Both the position numbers and the translations under genes were made by a program. From Euleptes europaea (taxonomy: Eukaryota; Chordata; Lepidosauria; Squamata; Sphaerodactylidae), in the NCBI RefSeq assembly GCF_029931775.1, contig NC_079325.1, positions 51,878,286-51,942,285 on the forward strand: 64,000 nucleotides of DNA, in the 5' to 3' direction. Shown here in pieces: positions 22,182 to 32,421 of the stretch. Below the pieces are notes generated by a model. It ran no database searches. It was not told the origin of the DNA and saw only the letters and a program-made list of their open reading frames with translations. Numbering within the stretch: position 1 is the stretch's first letter; every line of letters starts with the position of its first letter.

Positions 22182-22227
22182 CCCCCACAATCTTCAGGTA
22201 TTTCCCAACCCAGAGCTGGCAACCCTA

Positions 22228-22426
22228 GGCCTGGAGATCTCCCGGAATTACAACTGATCTCCAGACAACGGCAATCAGTTCTCCTGGAGAAAATGGCTGC
22301 TTTGGAAGGTGGACTCTATGGCATTATACTGCATTGAGTTCCTTCCCTTCCCCAAACCCCACCCTCCCCAGATTGCACCCCCAGAATCTCCAGGAATTTC
22401 CCAACCCAGAGTTGGCGTCCCTAGAT
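22228..22426 (+). mobile_element. TAGGG-MITE
   Basis: Plus copy of the AATTACAACTGATCTCC subtype, left TIR missing. Confidence 0.8.
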
Positions 22427-22614
22427 GAGGAGTGGGGTGCTGCCTTTCTTTATGGTCTCATGGAAATCATCCCCATACACACACCGTTTTAAAGTGGCAT
22501 GGTACCACACCTGGGAACAAAGTGGTCAGCCCAGGTGCTACTACCCAAATAAACCCCAGACAGCTGACTTCTATATCCTAGGAGGATCCTGCAGCCTACA
22601 TTCAGGGATAATAA

Positions 22615-22785
22615 CTCTCCCCTCCGTGGTATTATACACCACTGAGGTCCCTCCCCAGGCTCCACCCCACATCTCCAGGAATTTCCCAACCTGAAGCTGG
22701 CAACTCTAGGAACTATTCTTTGTAGTCTGGAGATCAGTTGTAATTCGGGGAGAATTTCAGGCCCTGCCTGGAGGTTGGCAGCTCT
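22615..22785. mobile_element. Two partial TAGGG-MITEs, tail to head
   Basis: 22615-22709 is the right half of a plus copy. 22710-22785 is the right end of a minus copy. Confidence 0.72.
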
Positions 22786-22959
22786 ACGTGATGGGCACGC
22801 CACTAAGCCAATGGTGACAATGTGAGCCCAGGCTCTGGGCGCTGTGACGGGACCCTTCCATTGTCCTTGGTCTGAAATGGCCTGCCTTGGAGGGGGGGCA
22901 GAACCTGCAACAAAAAACTGTGACGGTAATATTTCCTAACGAATGGGCTGTGCAATAGG

Positions 22960-23382
22960 TAGGGTTGCCAACCTCCAGGTGGTTAGAAATTGTTTGAATA
23001 TATTGAATATATATATGCTCCGCATTGTTTGAATATATTTGAATATATATATGCTCCGCATTGTTTGAATATATTGTATTTATATAAGAATTTATTCTTA
23101 TTGAGTTTTGCTTATTACCCATGAGTACTGAGCCTACTACTGTTCCTTATTTGTAGCCAACCTTACAGTTTTTGTGAGTCTTTCTTACCCAACCTCCAGG
23201 TGGTGGCTGGAGATCTCCAGCTATTGCAATTGATCTCCAGGCGACAGAGATCACTTCCCCTGGAGACAATGGCTGCTTTGGAGGGCGGCCTTTATGGCAT
23301 TATACACTGCTGAGGTCCTTCCCCTCCCCAAGCTCCACCCCAAACTATCCAGATATTTTCCAAGCGAGAGTTGGCAAACCTA
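22960..23382 (+). mobile_element. TAGGG-MITE split by a retroposed insert
   Basis: Left end TAGGGTTGCCAACCTCCAGG; the remainder continues from 23205 to 23382 after the 205-bp insert. Confidence 0.88.
22984..23188. mobile_element. Retroposed 205-bp insert in a TAGGG-MITE
   Basis: Flanked by a 16-bp duplication CCAACCTCCAGGTGGT (22968-22983, 23189-23204). It holds three diverged copies of a roughly 40-bp AT-rich unit (ATTGTTTGAATATAT, ATGCTCCGC). By target site it may be a Penelope tail, but no coding part remains. Confidence 0.55.
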
Positions 23383-23483
23383 TCGAGGCAGGATTTGGAG
23401 ATCTCCCAGTATTACAATTGATCTGCAGATCAGTTCCCCTAGAGAAAATGGCTGCTTTGGAAGGTGGACTCCGGCATTGTACC

Positions 23484-24254
23484 GTTGTGACCCAATTATC
23501 TATAGAGGTCCAATGAAGACAATAGGGAGGAGGTTGGATGAACTACAGCTCTTTTATTTGGCCGAAGCACAGAACTGGGTAAACAGATCCCAAAACAGAG
23601 CCTGGAGGCTGTGACACCCGAGCAGAGGAGAAACAGTTCTCTTTATACCTTAAAGGCGGTTACATTTCAGTAAAAGATACATTCAGCCATACAAGTCTTC
23701 AGTAGCATCATTGAGATAAAAGATACCAAGTCAGCACTTTCTCTTACGCACGCGCATCTAACTAGCCATTCGCATTCTCATAGAGCAGTGGTTCCCAACC
23801 TTTTTTTGACCAGGGACCACTAGGACTTTTTTGTTCGGTGCAGGGACCCCAAGGGTCAAAATAAAAATTCAGAGAATTTGAAAAGAAACTTTAATCATAA
23901 CTGTTAGTTAAACATTAAACTTATAAAAACATATATTCAAATATTATTCTAATAGAGAACTTTTAATTGAAAATATTAATTTATTATGGGGTTATAACTT
24001 TGTTTCGCGGACCTTAATTTAGTTCTCGCGGACCCCTGGGGGTCCACGGACCCCCGGTTGGGAACCAGTGTCATAGAGGAACAAAGCAATCTATAGAGGC
24101 CAGAGAGTTCCTTGTGTGCTGGAACAGGGGAAGGGAAGCCTCTGTCCTTGGGTAGAGACAGTCTAATCGGGCTGTGTGTGTGTGTGTGTGTCTGTGATGC
24201 TTCTGCTTCCAGACAATGGAATGTGTGTGTATGCGTGTTTGTCAGGACACAACA
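23484..24254 (-). mobile_element. Probable solo LTR, fossil
   Basis: Inserted in a TAGGG-MITE with the 5-bp duplication GTACC on both sides (23479-23483, 24255-24259). Its ends are roughly inverted (GTTGTGACC and GGACACAAC). An AATAAA reads on the minus strand. About 478 bp remain once a nested hAT is subtracted. The family is not identified. Confidence 0.55.
23786..24070. mobile_element. hAT-type MITE
   Basis: Ends CAGTGGTTCCCAACC and GGTTGGGAACCAGTG, 285 bp, with a perfect 8-bp duplication TCATAGAG (23778-23785, 24071-24078). It is nested in the LTR-like insert. Confidence 0.93.
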
Positions 24255-24345
24255 GTACCATGCTGAGGTCCCTCCCAAACCCTGCCCTCTCCAGGTTCCA
24301 CCCCACAATCTCCAGGTATTTCCCAACCCAGAGCCGGCCACCCTC

Positions 24346-24977
24346 ACAATATCACACGCTCTCAGGGCTTAGGGGCCCAGCAAACTCCCTGAACACACCA
24401 GGTGTTCAGTCTACACCGTGCCCCAGAGACATTTGCAACACACCACGTCCCATGGCCGACTTGTGATGTGAAAGTAGAAACTTTACAAACCAGAGAGCCT
24501 CACAGTACTTCCTAAAAGCAGCCTGCGGGATTCAAATATCTCCATGACCTGTTTCAGCATCTCCCCAATTGTCTCCAGACTCCTTGGCGATTTCCGGAGC
24601 GACACATTTCAGCCAACATGTTTCTTTCAAAAGGCTCCTAGAAAAACACATGACTCCCCCCCCCCCACCGTAGATCATTTCAAAACTGGGTGTGTTTTAT
24701 CTTCTCTCCTCAAGAGTTCTCTGCCTGGAGCTCTTGTTGCATTTTTGGCTGCGGTTGAGAAGCTGCCATGTTTTTCCTGTCTGCCCAATGCCAGTTATCT
24801 CTGGCCTCAGTTGGGAACCAGGAAGCTTAAAAAAACCCCCCACTGCTGAATGTGTCTCTTCCTCAAGGGGTTGCATCCAAGGCCTTCTGGTGACTCAGCT
24901 TGTCAATCATCTGCCACTCTAGCAGGCCCGTCTGTTTCTTCCCTGGGGACAGAAAGGGATTCAATTGACCGCTCAAG
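24346..24977. promoter_or_regulatory. Candidate regulatory island 4 (GATA, ETS, NF-E2)
   Basis: Repeat-free. Two reverse AGATAA sites (TTATCT near 24699 and 24793), TTCCGG (ETS) near 24592, and TGACTCAGC, an NF-E2-type site, at 24891-24899. These are erythroid/megakaryocytic motifs, but they are short and can occur by chance. Confidence 0.33.
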
Positions 24978-25224
24978 TAGGGTTGCCAGTTCCCCCCTGG
25001 CCACTGGTGGGGGACGGAGGGGTAGATTTGCCAGATCCAGGCTGAGAGACCCGTGGAGATCTGGGGATGGAGCCTGGGGAGGACAGGGACCTCTGTGGGG
25101 TACAATGCCATAGAGTCCACCCTCCAAAGCATCTATTTTCTCCAGGGAACCTGACCTCTGAAGTCTGGAGATGAGCTGCAATTCTGGGGGATCCCCAGGT
25201 CCCACCTGGACGCTGGCATCCCTA
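24978..25224 (-). mobile_element. TAGGG-MITE with extra left end
   Basis: A minus copy (25023-25224) preceded by 45 bp of another left end. An ACCTGGACGCTGGCATCCCTA end is recognisable. Confidence 0.8.
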
Positions 25225-25299
25225 CACTCAGAAGACCCAGAGCCAGATTGAAGACATCTGGCTTCAATCCTGTGAGCACTTACTTGGAAGTAACTTCCA

Positions 25300-25530
25300 T
25301 TTGCCCTGACCAGGATGGCCCAGGCTAGCTTGATCTTGTCATATCTCAGAAGCTCAGCAGAGTTGGCCCTGGTTAGTACTCTGATGGGAGACCACTGAGG
25401 AACTCCAGGGTTGCTATGCAGAGGCAGGCAATGGCAAACCACCTCAGTTCGTCTCTTGCCTTGAAAATTCCTACGGGGTTGCCAAAAATCAGCAGTGACT
25501 TGACGGCCCTTTCCACCACCACCAACTTCC
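25300..25530 (+). mobile_element. 5S-rRNA-headed SINE
   Basis: 5S-like head (AAGCTCAGCAGAGTTGGCCC, GGTTAGTACTCTGATGGGAG) and a tail GCAGGCAATGGCAAACCACC to GTGACTTGACGGC shared with BovB. Confidence 0.85.
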
Positions 25531-25580
25531 ATTTGCACTCTGCTAACAGAAGTCCCCTTGACTCACAGTCTGATTGAAGC

Positions 25581-25797
25581 AGTGTTACCAACTTCGAGTT
25601 TAGAAATTCCTGGAGATTTGGGGGATGAGTCTGGGGTGGGGTTTTGGGGAAGGGAGCAACCTCAGTGGGATATAATACCATAGACCCCACCCTCCAACGC
25701 GGACATTTTTTCTTCAGGGGCACTGATCTCTGTAGTCTGGAGATCAGTTGTAATTCTTGGGGATTTCCAAGCCGCATCTGGAGGTTGGTGACCCTTG
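25581..25797 (-). mobile_element. TAGGG-MITE, old
   Basis: Diverged minus copy; ends GTTACCAACTT and GGTTGGTGACCCTT. Confidence 0.78.
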
Positions 25798-25908
25798 ACT
25801 AAAGGGGCAATGGAGTTCCCAATGTTTGGCTCACTCTGTGCCAGAATACAGGCTTCTGTTATGAAATCAAATGCCATCCCAAGTTCTGACCTAGAGATGT
25901 AAAATATC

Positions 25909-26105
25909 TAGGGTTGCCAATTTCCAGGTACTAGCTGGAGATTTGCTATTACAACTGATCTCCAGCAAATAGATATCAGTTCACCTGGAGAAAATGGCCA
26001 TTTTGGCAGTTGGACTCTATGGCATTAAGTCTCCCCCTAAACCCCACCCTCCTAAGGCTCTGCCCCAAAAACCTCCCACCAGTGGCAAAGAGGGACCTGG
26101 CAAGT
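25909..26105 (+). mobile_element. TAGGG-MITE
   Basis: Left end intact, right TIR reduced to CTGGCAAG. Confidence 0.87.
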
Positions 26106-26187
26106 AACCAGAGAGTAACCAGAGAGTCTGTGGCTATATGTGCTAGAGCCTGAACAACTTTGAACTACACTTCTGAGAAAGATATTT

Positions 26188-26335
26188 ATATTGATCTCCA
26201 GATGACAGAGATCAGTTCTCCTGGAGAAAATGGCTGCTTTGGAGGTTGGGTTCTATGGCATTCTACCCCACTGAGGTTCCTTCCCAACCCAACCCCACCA
26301 CTCCCAAGTCTCCCAAGGAGGAGTTGGCAACCCTA
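26188..26335 (+). mobile_element. TAGGG-MITE, left end missing
   Basis: Starts in TTGATCTCCAGATGACAGAG and ends GAGTTGGCAACCCTA. Confidence 0.82.
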
Positions 26336-26807
26336 TGCTAAAAGGTGGGGAGGGTGAGGAAACATGAAGCTTAGCACCACCATTTTGAAGGTGGAGCTTA
26401 GCTCTTCCCCCTCCCCAGAATGGCTGCCAGCAGAAGTCCCGTTCAGAAGTTATGCTGAATACACAGACCATCTATATATAGGGTGTAAACTTGGACTTCC
26501 TTGATTTGTGAGTTGAGCCACCCCGAGAGCCTGGAAGGAAGAGTGGGATAAAAATAATGCATCGATAAAACAAAACCGAAGCCTTGTCATTTCTGAAGTC
26601 TCAAGGTTTGCTGTGGCCGCAGAATCATTATCGCTTTTGGCCACCTGCCTCGGTCATCCCGCCTCGCCTCCCTTCCCCTCGGTGATTCAGCAAAATCTCC
26701 TCAAGGAAAAAAACAAGTTCTAAAGTGAACAAATCACAATGTCAGATTAGCAAGAGGAACCGGAAGAAAATTACAGCATGGAACGGCCAGCTAAAAGTGG
26801 CTGGAGC

Positions 26808-27009
26808 CAGGGTTGCCATCCTCCAGGTGGGACCTTGCGATCTCCTGGACTTACAATTGATCTCTAGACAACAGAGATTGGTTCCCCTGGAGAAAATGAC
26901 AGCTTTGGAGGGTGCACTGTAGGGCATGATACCCCACTAAGGTTCCTGCCCTTTCCACGCTCCACCTCCAAGTCTTCAGAAATTTCCCAACCTGGAGTTA
27001 GCAACCCTA
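26808..27009 (+). mobile_element. TAGGG-MITE with CAGGG start
   Basis: Begins CAGGGTTGCCATCC and ends AGCAACCCTA; a C at the first TIR base is usual in hAT elements. Confidence 0.85.
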
Positions 27010-27592
27010 GACATGACTGCCAGCGAGACTTATTTGGGGCCAGGGCCTGGAGAGGGCAGAGTTTGGAGAGGGGGGAAAGCTCAGTGGGGGTGTGGTGCTC
27101 TTCTAGGACTTCTATTTCTCATAGACTCTATGGCAGTGGTTCCCAAAGTGGGCAGTACCACCCCCTGGGGGGCAGTGGGATTACCTAGGGGGGCACTAAG
27201 AGGCAAGGGGGAAGAAGGGGGGCTGTAGAGGCAGGCCCCTTCAACTGTGTTATTCACTAATTCACAATAGACCAAGCTATGGCACCATGCTGGCAAATGT
27301 GGTGGACACAATCAGGATTTTTTTCCAGACTTTGAAGAGCTGGTGCCACTGGATCAAGTTCATCAGTTTTGTTGAATAAATTTCAACTAAAACGTTTTAA
27401 TTTGATTTTGAATAGATGTGCAATGATTACTGTTTTAAAATTTTATTGTTACTATCTTCTTTAGTGAGTCATGCAACTCCCTATTTTGAATAATGCTTTT
27501 TATAGGATAGGGGGCGCTGGGGTTGAGTTTGTGGAACCAAGGGGGCAGTGGCCTGAAAGGTTTGGGAACCACCTGGAGGTTGGCAACCCTAA
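27010..27592 (-). mobile_element. TAGGG-MITE split by a hAT element
   Basis: Diverged minus parts 27010-27133 and 27573-27592 either side of a hAT insertion. Confidence 0.6.
27134..27572. mobile_element. hAT-type element (CAGTGGTTCCCAAAG)
   Basis: Start CAGTGGTTCCCAAAGTGGG, end GGTTTGGGAACCAC. It is the reverse of the copy at 60423-60871 (shared CCCTATTTTGAATAATGC). Confidence 0.8.
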
Positions 27593-28275
27593 GAGTTCCA
27601 TTTCACTTTTGATGTTTTCATCAAAGAAAAGGTTGGTTTGCAAAGGAGCTGATGAGAAAAGCAGGCTGTTCCCTGCCCTGAAGCACCCTCAACTCAGACT
27701 TCCACTAGGGCCAGACTAGTGGAATGCATGGGAATGAGCTCCCAACCCTTTCTTAAATGAAAGAAATGACCGTGGGCCCCATATAGATGAGAATTGCAGG
27801 GCAGGGAGAGCTGCCATTTTTAAAGCCTTCGTTCTCAACTACGTAGTTTCCTACCGTGAAACGGCCCCGTGGAATTACTGTTTGCCTCACTGGGGAAAAC
27901 ATACTCGCCTTTTCTCCAAGTTCTGATCAGGACTTGTGTATAAGCAAACCTATTCTGGTCTCAAGATCAACACCTGTATTTTTAGTTTTAAGTCTGGTTT
28001 TGGTTTTCAGTTCTGGTTTGTATTTTTTAAATTTGCTGTCTTCATTTTTTTTATTGCAACTTTGGGTTCTTTGGGAGAGAAATGCAATGGAGATGTTTTA
28101 AATAAATACATTCTTATGTCTGTTCCTCCATGTTCTACCACACTGGGAAACCATTATGGGTTTCTCTGAGGGGCTGCCCTGAGTATATGAAATCGACAAA
28201 GAAAAAAAACCAGTGTTAAAGCACTTGTAAAAAACATGGGGGGAAACGAACAATGACCATCAAAAGGGGGAAAAC

Positions 28276-28484
28276 TAGGGTTGCCAGGTCTGTCTTCTCC
28301 ACCGGCAGGAGGTTTTTGGGGCAGAGCCTGAGGAGGGCGGGGTTTGGGGAGGGGAGGGACTTCAATGCCATAGAGTCCAATTGCCAAAGCGACCATTTTC
28401 TCCAGGTGAACTGATCTCTGTCGGCTGGAGATCAATTTTAATAGCAGGAGATCTCCAGCTAGTACCTGGAGGTTGGCAACCCTA
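28276..28484 (-). mobile_element. TAGGG-MITE, perfect target duplication
   Basis: GGGAAAAC on both sides (28268-28275, 28485-28492). Well preserved, hence young. Confidence 0.96.
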
Positions 28485-28769
28485 GGGAAAACATGTACAG
28501 ACCCCCCCCCCATGGACATGGTGCTAGACACTGCAGAGAAACACATGTGTGTAAAAGGCCCAACATTCTGGACTGCAAATTGCAAAGAGCCATGGTTAGG
28601 GAGGGAGGTTGGCCTCCCATTACTAATTCACTCCAGCAGATTCTTCAGTGTTCAAACCTCTGTTCTGTTTAGTAGCTATAATCTCAGATATTTGTCAAAG
28701 GGTGCCTCCTGGTGGATTGAAAGCTAATAGCAGTTGCAGATGTCACATTTGGTGTAAATGTCACTGGTG

Positions 28770-28953
28770 GTGCGAAGTGCGGTCAAGTCACAGCTGACTT
28801 ATGGCAACCCCATAGGGTTTTCAAGGCAAGAGATGTTCAGAAGTGGTTTGCCATTGCCTGGCTCTATGTGGGCTGAGAGAGTTCTGAGAGAACTGTGACT
28901 GGCCCAAGGTCACTCAGCAGGCTTCATGTGGAGGAGCGGGGAATCAAACCTAG
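28770..28953 (-). mobile_element. Chimeric SINE: BovB-type tail and tRNA head
   Basis: The tail GTCAAGTCACAGCTGAC... to GGTTTGCCATTGCCTG of the 5S SINE is fused to the family A body (GGGCTGAGAGAGTTCTGAG). The same join occurs at 34786. Confidence 0.8.
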
Positions 28954-29057
28954 AGCACAGTTTATCAGATGCCTGAGGTGTACATGGCTACGGTGTGTGG
29001 GGGATTCTGCATTTGAGCCAGAAGGCTGTGAAAAGCACCAGATCCAGTAGGTATAAA

Positions 29058-29211
29058 TACATGAAGCTGCCTTATACTAAATCAGACTGATCTGTCAAGG
29101 TCAGTATTGTCTACTCAGACTGGAAGCAGCTCTCCAGGATCTCAGGTGGTCTTTCATATCAGTTGGTCTTTCACCTGCCCCTTTCAACTGAAGATGCCGG
29201 GGATTGAACTA
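29058..29211 (-). mobile_element. Family B tRNA SINE
   Basis: From ATGAAGCTGCCTTATACT to GATGCCGGGGATTGAAC; head incomplete. Confidence 0.85.
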
Positions 29212-29232
29212 GTAGGTCTAGTGGGTATCTAT

Positions 29233-29443
29233 TATGGTTCCTAACCTCCAGTTGGTGCCTGGAGATCTTCTGGAATTACAGCTGATCTCCAGACATCAGT
29301 TCCCCTGGAGAAAATGGCTTCTTGGGAGGGTGGACTCTAAGGCATTATACCCCACAGGGGGCCTTCCCCTTCCCAAACCCTGTCCTCCCCAGATACCACC
29401 CCAAAATCTCCAGCAATTTCCCAACCCAGAGTTGGCAACCCTA
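29233..29443 (+). mobile_element. TAGGG-MITE, last copy in the window
   Basis: Flanks GTATCTAT/GTTTCTAT match 7 of 8. No further copy was seen between here and 64000. Confidence 0.9.
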
Positions 29444-29673
29444 GTTTCTATGCATGCTCCTCAAAGTGAAGATTACCCAGGGAGGTGGGCCATTATTCTC
29501 TTCTCCATTCCAGAAGGCTAAGGAGCAACTGAGTCACATTCCAGCCAGTACAAGCCTATGCATGTTTACTCAGAAATAAGTCCCACTTCATTTGCTAGGT
29601 CTTATTCTCAGGTGAGTCTAAATCTAATTAAGCCTGCTGTACATCTTGCCCAAAACACCTTAAAATCATAGCC

Positions 29674-30550
29674 TGAAGAAGAAGAGTTGGTTTTTATACT
29701 CCCATTTTCTGTACAATTGTTTATGCACGGGTACTTTCACTCATGTTTACCCCCAGTCTGAATCGGTTGTTCCTTGGAGTTCTGCATGAGTTTTCCGTCC
29801 ATTGTACCCAGCCCTCGCAATGTCTGGGTCGTCCCATTCCTGTTAACCCGACTCTTCCATCTCCCCTGAGCAAATCTCGGGGTAAAGTCTCCGTGCATAA
29901 GGCAAAGTGCAGGACAGGCAAGTTTGGTTTCGCTCACAGCCAATTACAAAGCAGCATGGACAGAGGTGGGGATTGAAATACTTCCTGCTTCCTGGGAGCT
30001 CTTTCTGAGCAGAAGAAAAGGTTTTTTTAAACCGAGGCTTGGAGTTCTCTCTCTCCCCCCCCCTTCCTTTCAGATTGCTTGTTGTTGTTCTTAAAATGCT
30101 TTTTTATGTAGCAGTTGGGTTGGGGGGGGATTTTCTCTCACAGTAAGCACTACAAGTAAGCCAGTTACAAAGCAGCATTTAAAGGGGTGGGACTTAATTT
30201 GACCTTGGAGACTGCTGGTGCATAGATTCCCAACAGGAAAGTGTGGGTCCAGCGAGTAATGAACCTCAGGTAGAACCCCCATGCATAAATGACCTACCTT
30301 TTAAGGAGTCTCAAACCGGTTTCTAGTCACCTTCCCTTCCCCTCCCCACAACAGACACCTTGTGAAGTAGGTGGGGCTGAGAGAGTTCAGAGAGAACTGT
30401 GACTAGCCCAAGGTCACCCAACTGGCTTCATGTGTAGGAGTGGGGAAACCAACCCAGTTCACCAGATTAGAGTCCGCCGCTCATGTGGAGGAGTAAGGAG
30501 TCAAACCTGGCTCTCCAGATTAGAGTCCACTGCTTCTAACCACTATACCA
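29674..30550 (-). mobile_element. Family A SINE split by a MITE
   Basis: Tail at 29674-29715, body from 30296 to 30550. Confidence 0.8.
29716..30295. mobile_element. MITE with TTTATGCA ends inside a SINE
   Basis: GTTTATGCACGGG at the left and CCCCATGCATAAATGAC at the right are diverged inverted ends. It interrupts a family A SINE (29674-29715 and 30296-30550). Confidence 0.6.
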
Positions 30551-30850
30551 CATATTTTTATTCCTCTGCACCCACTTTTTCCTAACATCAGCATAATGAA
30601 GACTCACGGAGAACTTGGCAGCTTGATGATCTTGTGATATTTTGATTGGCCTTAATGTAAGGTATGACATGACTTTTAAAAAAGTTTATTGGGGTGGGGA
30701 GGGGAGAATGACGATCCGCTTGGCTACATACAATCCCGAATCACAGGCTCCCATCAGCAGAGTTTTGGAGCTATTAATCCGGCTTGCATTCCTTCTGCTT
30801 TATGAGGCAGTATGTAAATAATCAAAATAAGCAAATTTGCAAGCAGCACT
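30551..30850. other. Unassigned intergenic sequence
   Basis: No gene or clear repeat. Confidence 0.35.
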
Positions 30851-30858
30851 TGATATGC

Positions 30859-31419
30859 CTGTATTATTGTATTAATTCCCAATGACAATAACACAGTAGG
30901 AGGTTGAGAGTTCAAAGCAGTTTGTTTATTAGGCCCAATGTACGCACCGGGTGAGAATTGCCTCAAATAAGCAGGACAATTCACACAAACATCAAAGGAG
31001 TGCAAGCGCGGATATAATCTTTGGTAATGGGAGGTACAAAAGACGAAATACATGGCGTCAATACATAGAACCGATAATAGATATTTAAGGATTTGAATAC
31101 CCTATTAGAGATTCGGAGGCGTTACATAGAAATGGTGATCTCATTCCCACTAATGGGCAGTGAAGACCCTCGTGGTCAGGTGCTTTTCTATTTGATCCTA
31201 AATTACTGCAGTTCTTCTTATCTTGGACCCCGGCAGCTGCCAAGGCTAACTAAGAGGGTTCCTAGCTGGTTCTTATCTCTGGAAAACCAGCTTATGCAAG
31301 CATACTAAGGCCATCTATGGATTCTTTAATTCGCTTCTAACTAAGGAGCAACAGTGGGCCTCTTATACTTGAGGCCTGTAACATGGGCAGGTGCTTGGTG
31401 TAAGTATACAAGCCACCTC
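30859..31419 (-). mobile_element. Insertion flanked by TGATATGC, possibly LTR-like fossil
   Basis: A 561-bp block lies between two copies of TGATATGC (30851-30858, 31420-31427). It has a minus-strand AATAAA (in TTTGTTTATTAGGCCC) as LTRs do, but no clear matching ends. The family is unknown. Confidence 0.3.
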
Positions 31420-31427
31420 TGATATGC

Positions 31428-31959
31428 TGAGTGCGGCATGCTCATGAGTGCAGATATACTTTATTGAGTACAAAGAATATATTTCAAATCAAAGAATACA
31501 TTTCCAAGACATTTCCCATAGCATATAATGATTTCGGGCATTACACACTAACATTGTTCTCACCTACGAATCCTGTTGCAAATGGTTCTTGGCTTTGCAT
31601 GCAAGTTGCACAGTTGCCTACTGGACAGCTCGCATTATTTTTTAATTTTATTTTTAGCCTTTTGGACTCCTCGCTGACACCTCTCCGCTCTCTCTGTATA
31701 TTTGACAACCTAAGACGACATACACTTGACACAACTGATCACACGGGGGAGGATGCGCTCTCAATGCACGGCAGCGATTGAAAACCCAGTTGCTAGATAT
31801 ACTAAAACTGCCCAATATTTATGTATTGATTTGTTTCTACATTTTTCCCTGCGTTTATTTCCCCACCCCTCTTTTCTTATGTATCCCACTTATAATTCAA
31901 AACCAATAAAAAATATTAAGAAAAGAAAAGAAAATCCAGTTGCAAACGACTACTTCAGG
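31428..31959. other. AT-rich sequence upstream of GTF3C5
   Basis: No gene seen. ACCAATAAAAAATATTAAG and an AAAAGAAAAG run near 31890-31935 look like an old retroposon tail. Confidence 0.35.
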
Positions 31960-32014
31960 GTATCATCCAACGTGCGTGAAGGCCGCTGGAGCGTGCATCG
32001 TTTCCCACAAAAAA

Positions 32015-32038
32015 CCACAATTCCCAGAACCCTTTGCG
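32015..32038 (+). promoter_or_regulatory. ZNF143/THAP11-like motif
   Basis: Close match to the long SBS consensus (ACTACAATTCCCAGAATGC...), common in vertebrate housekeeping promoters, 260 bp upstream of the GTF3C5 ATG. Binding is inferred from the motif alone. Confidence 0.65.
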
Positions 32039-32074
32039 AGCCCGAAAATCCCGGCGTAATGGTTTCTCCATTAC

Positions 32075-32282
32075 CCGCCGCGGGCCGCCTCTTGAAACGT
32101 CCCCCGCCCCACGCCACGCTTCGGCCGCCGCTTCTAAAGTTCCGGGGAAGAAGAGTTCCCATTAGGCTGTAACGCTCGGAGCGTTACAGCCTAATGGGAA
32201 CTCTTCTTCCCCGGAACTTTAGAAGCGGCGGCCGAAGCGTGGCGTGGAGCGGGGGGGCGGTTTAAGAGGCGGACCACGGCGG
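32075..32282. repeat. Near-perfect palindrome in the GTF3C5 promoter
   Basis: Positions 32109-32177 and 32179-32247 are exact reverse complements, 69 bp each, around one central base (32178). The symmetry continues imperfectly outward (32075-32108 against 32248-32282, with several substitutions and small indels). The right arm ends about 50 bp before the ATG, so part of it is probably transcribed. Confidence 0.93.
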
Positions 32283-32298
32283 TTTCCCACGGAGGAAA

Positions 32299-32421
32299 AT
32301 GGCGGCGGCGACCTCCCCGTTGCCGCGCGACAAGCGCCTGGTGTGCGTGGAGTACCCCGGCGTGGTGCGGGACGAGGGCAAGATGCTGCTGACTCTGGGG
32401 GGCGAAGAAGGAGTCTCTCGG
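32299..32421 (+). CDS. GTF3C5: GTF3C5 coding exon 1
   Basis: Residues 1-41, MAAATSPLP... to GGEEGVSR, ending in phase 0 at donor GTGAGG. The ATG lies in a YY1-like AAAATGGCGGC context, common at housekeeping start codons. The frame stays open into intron 1, but the donor and the match of GGEEGVSR to exon 2 (IYADPS) fix the exon end. Confidence 0.95.

Larger units (their letters stand above)
21494..22227 (+). mobile_element. TAGGG-MITE split by a SINE
   Basis: Left part 21494-21646 and right part about 22182-22227 (CAATCTTCAGGTATTTCCC to CAACCCTA). The gap is a SINE that itself holds another MITE. Confidence 0.88.
23383..24345 (+). mobile_element. TAGGG-MITE split by an LTR-like insert
   Basis: 23383-23483 and 24255-24345 are the two parts of a copy without clear TIRs, joined by the GTACC duplication. 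Confidence 0.78.
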
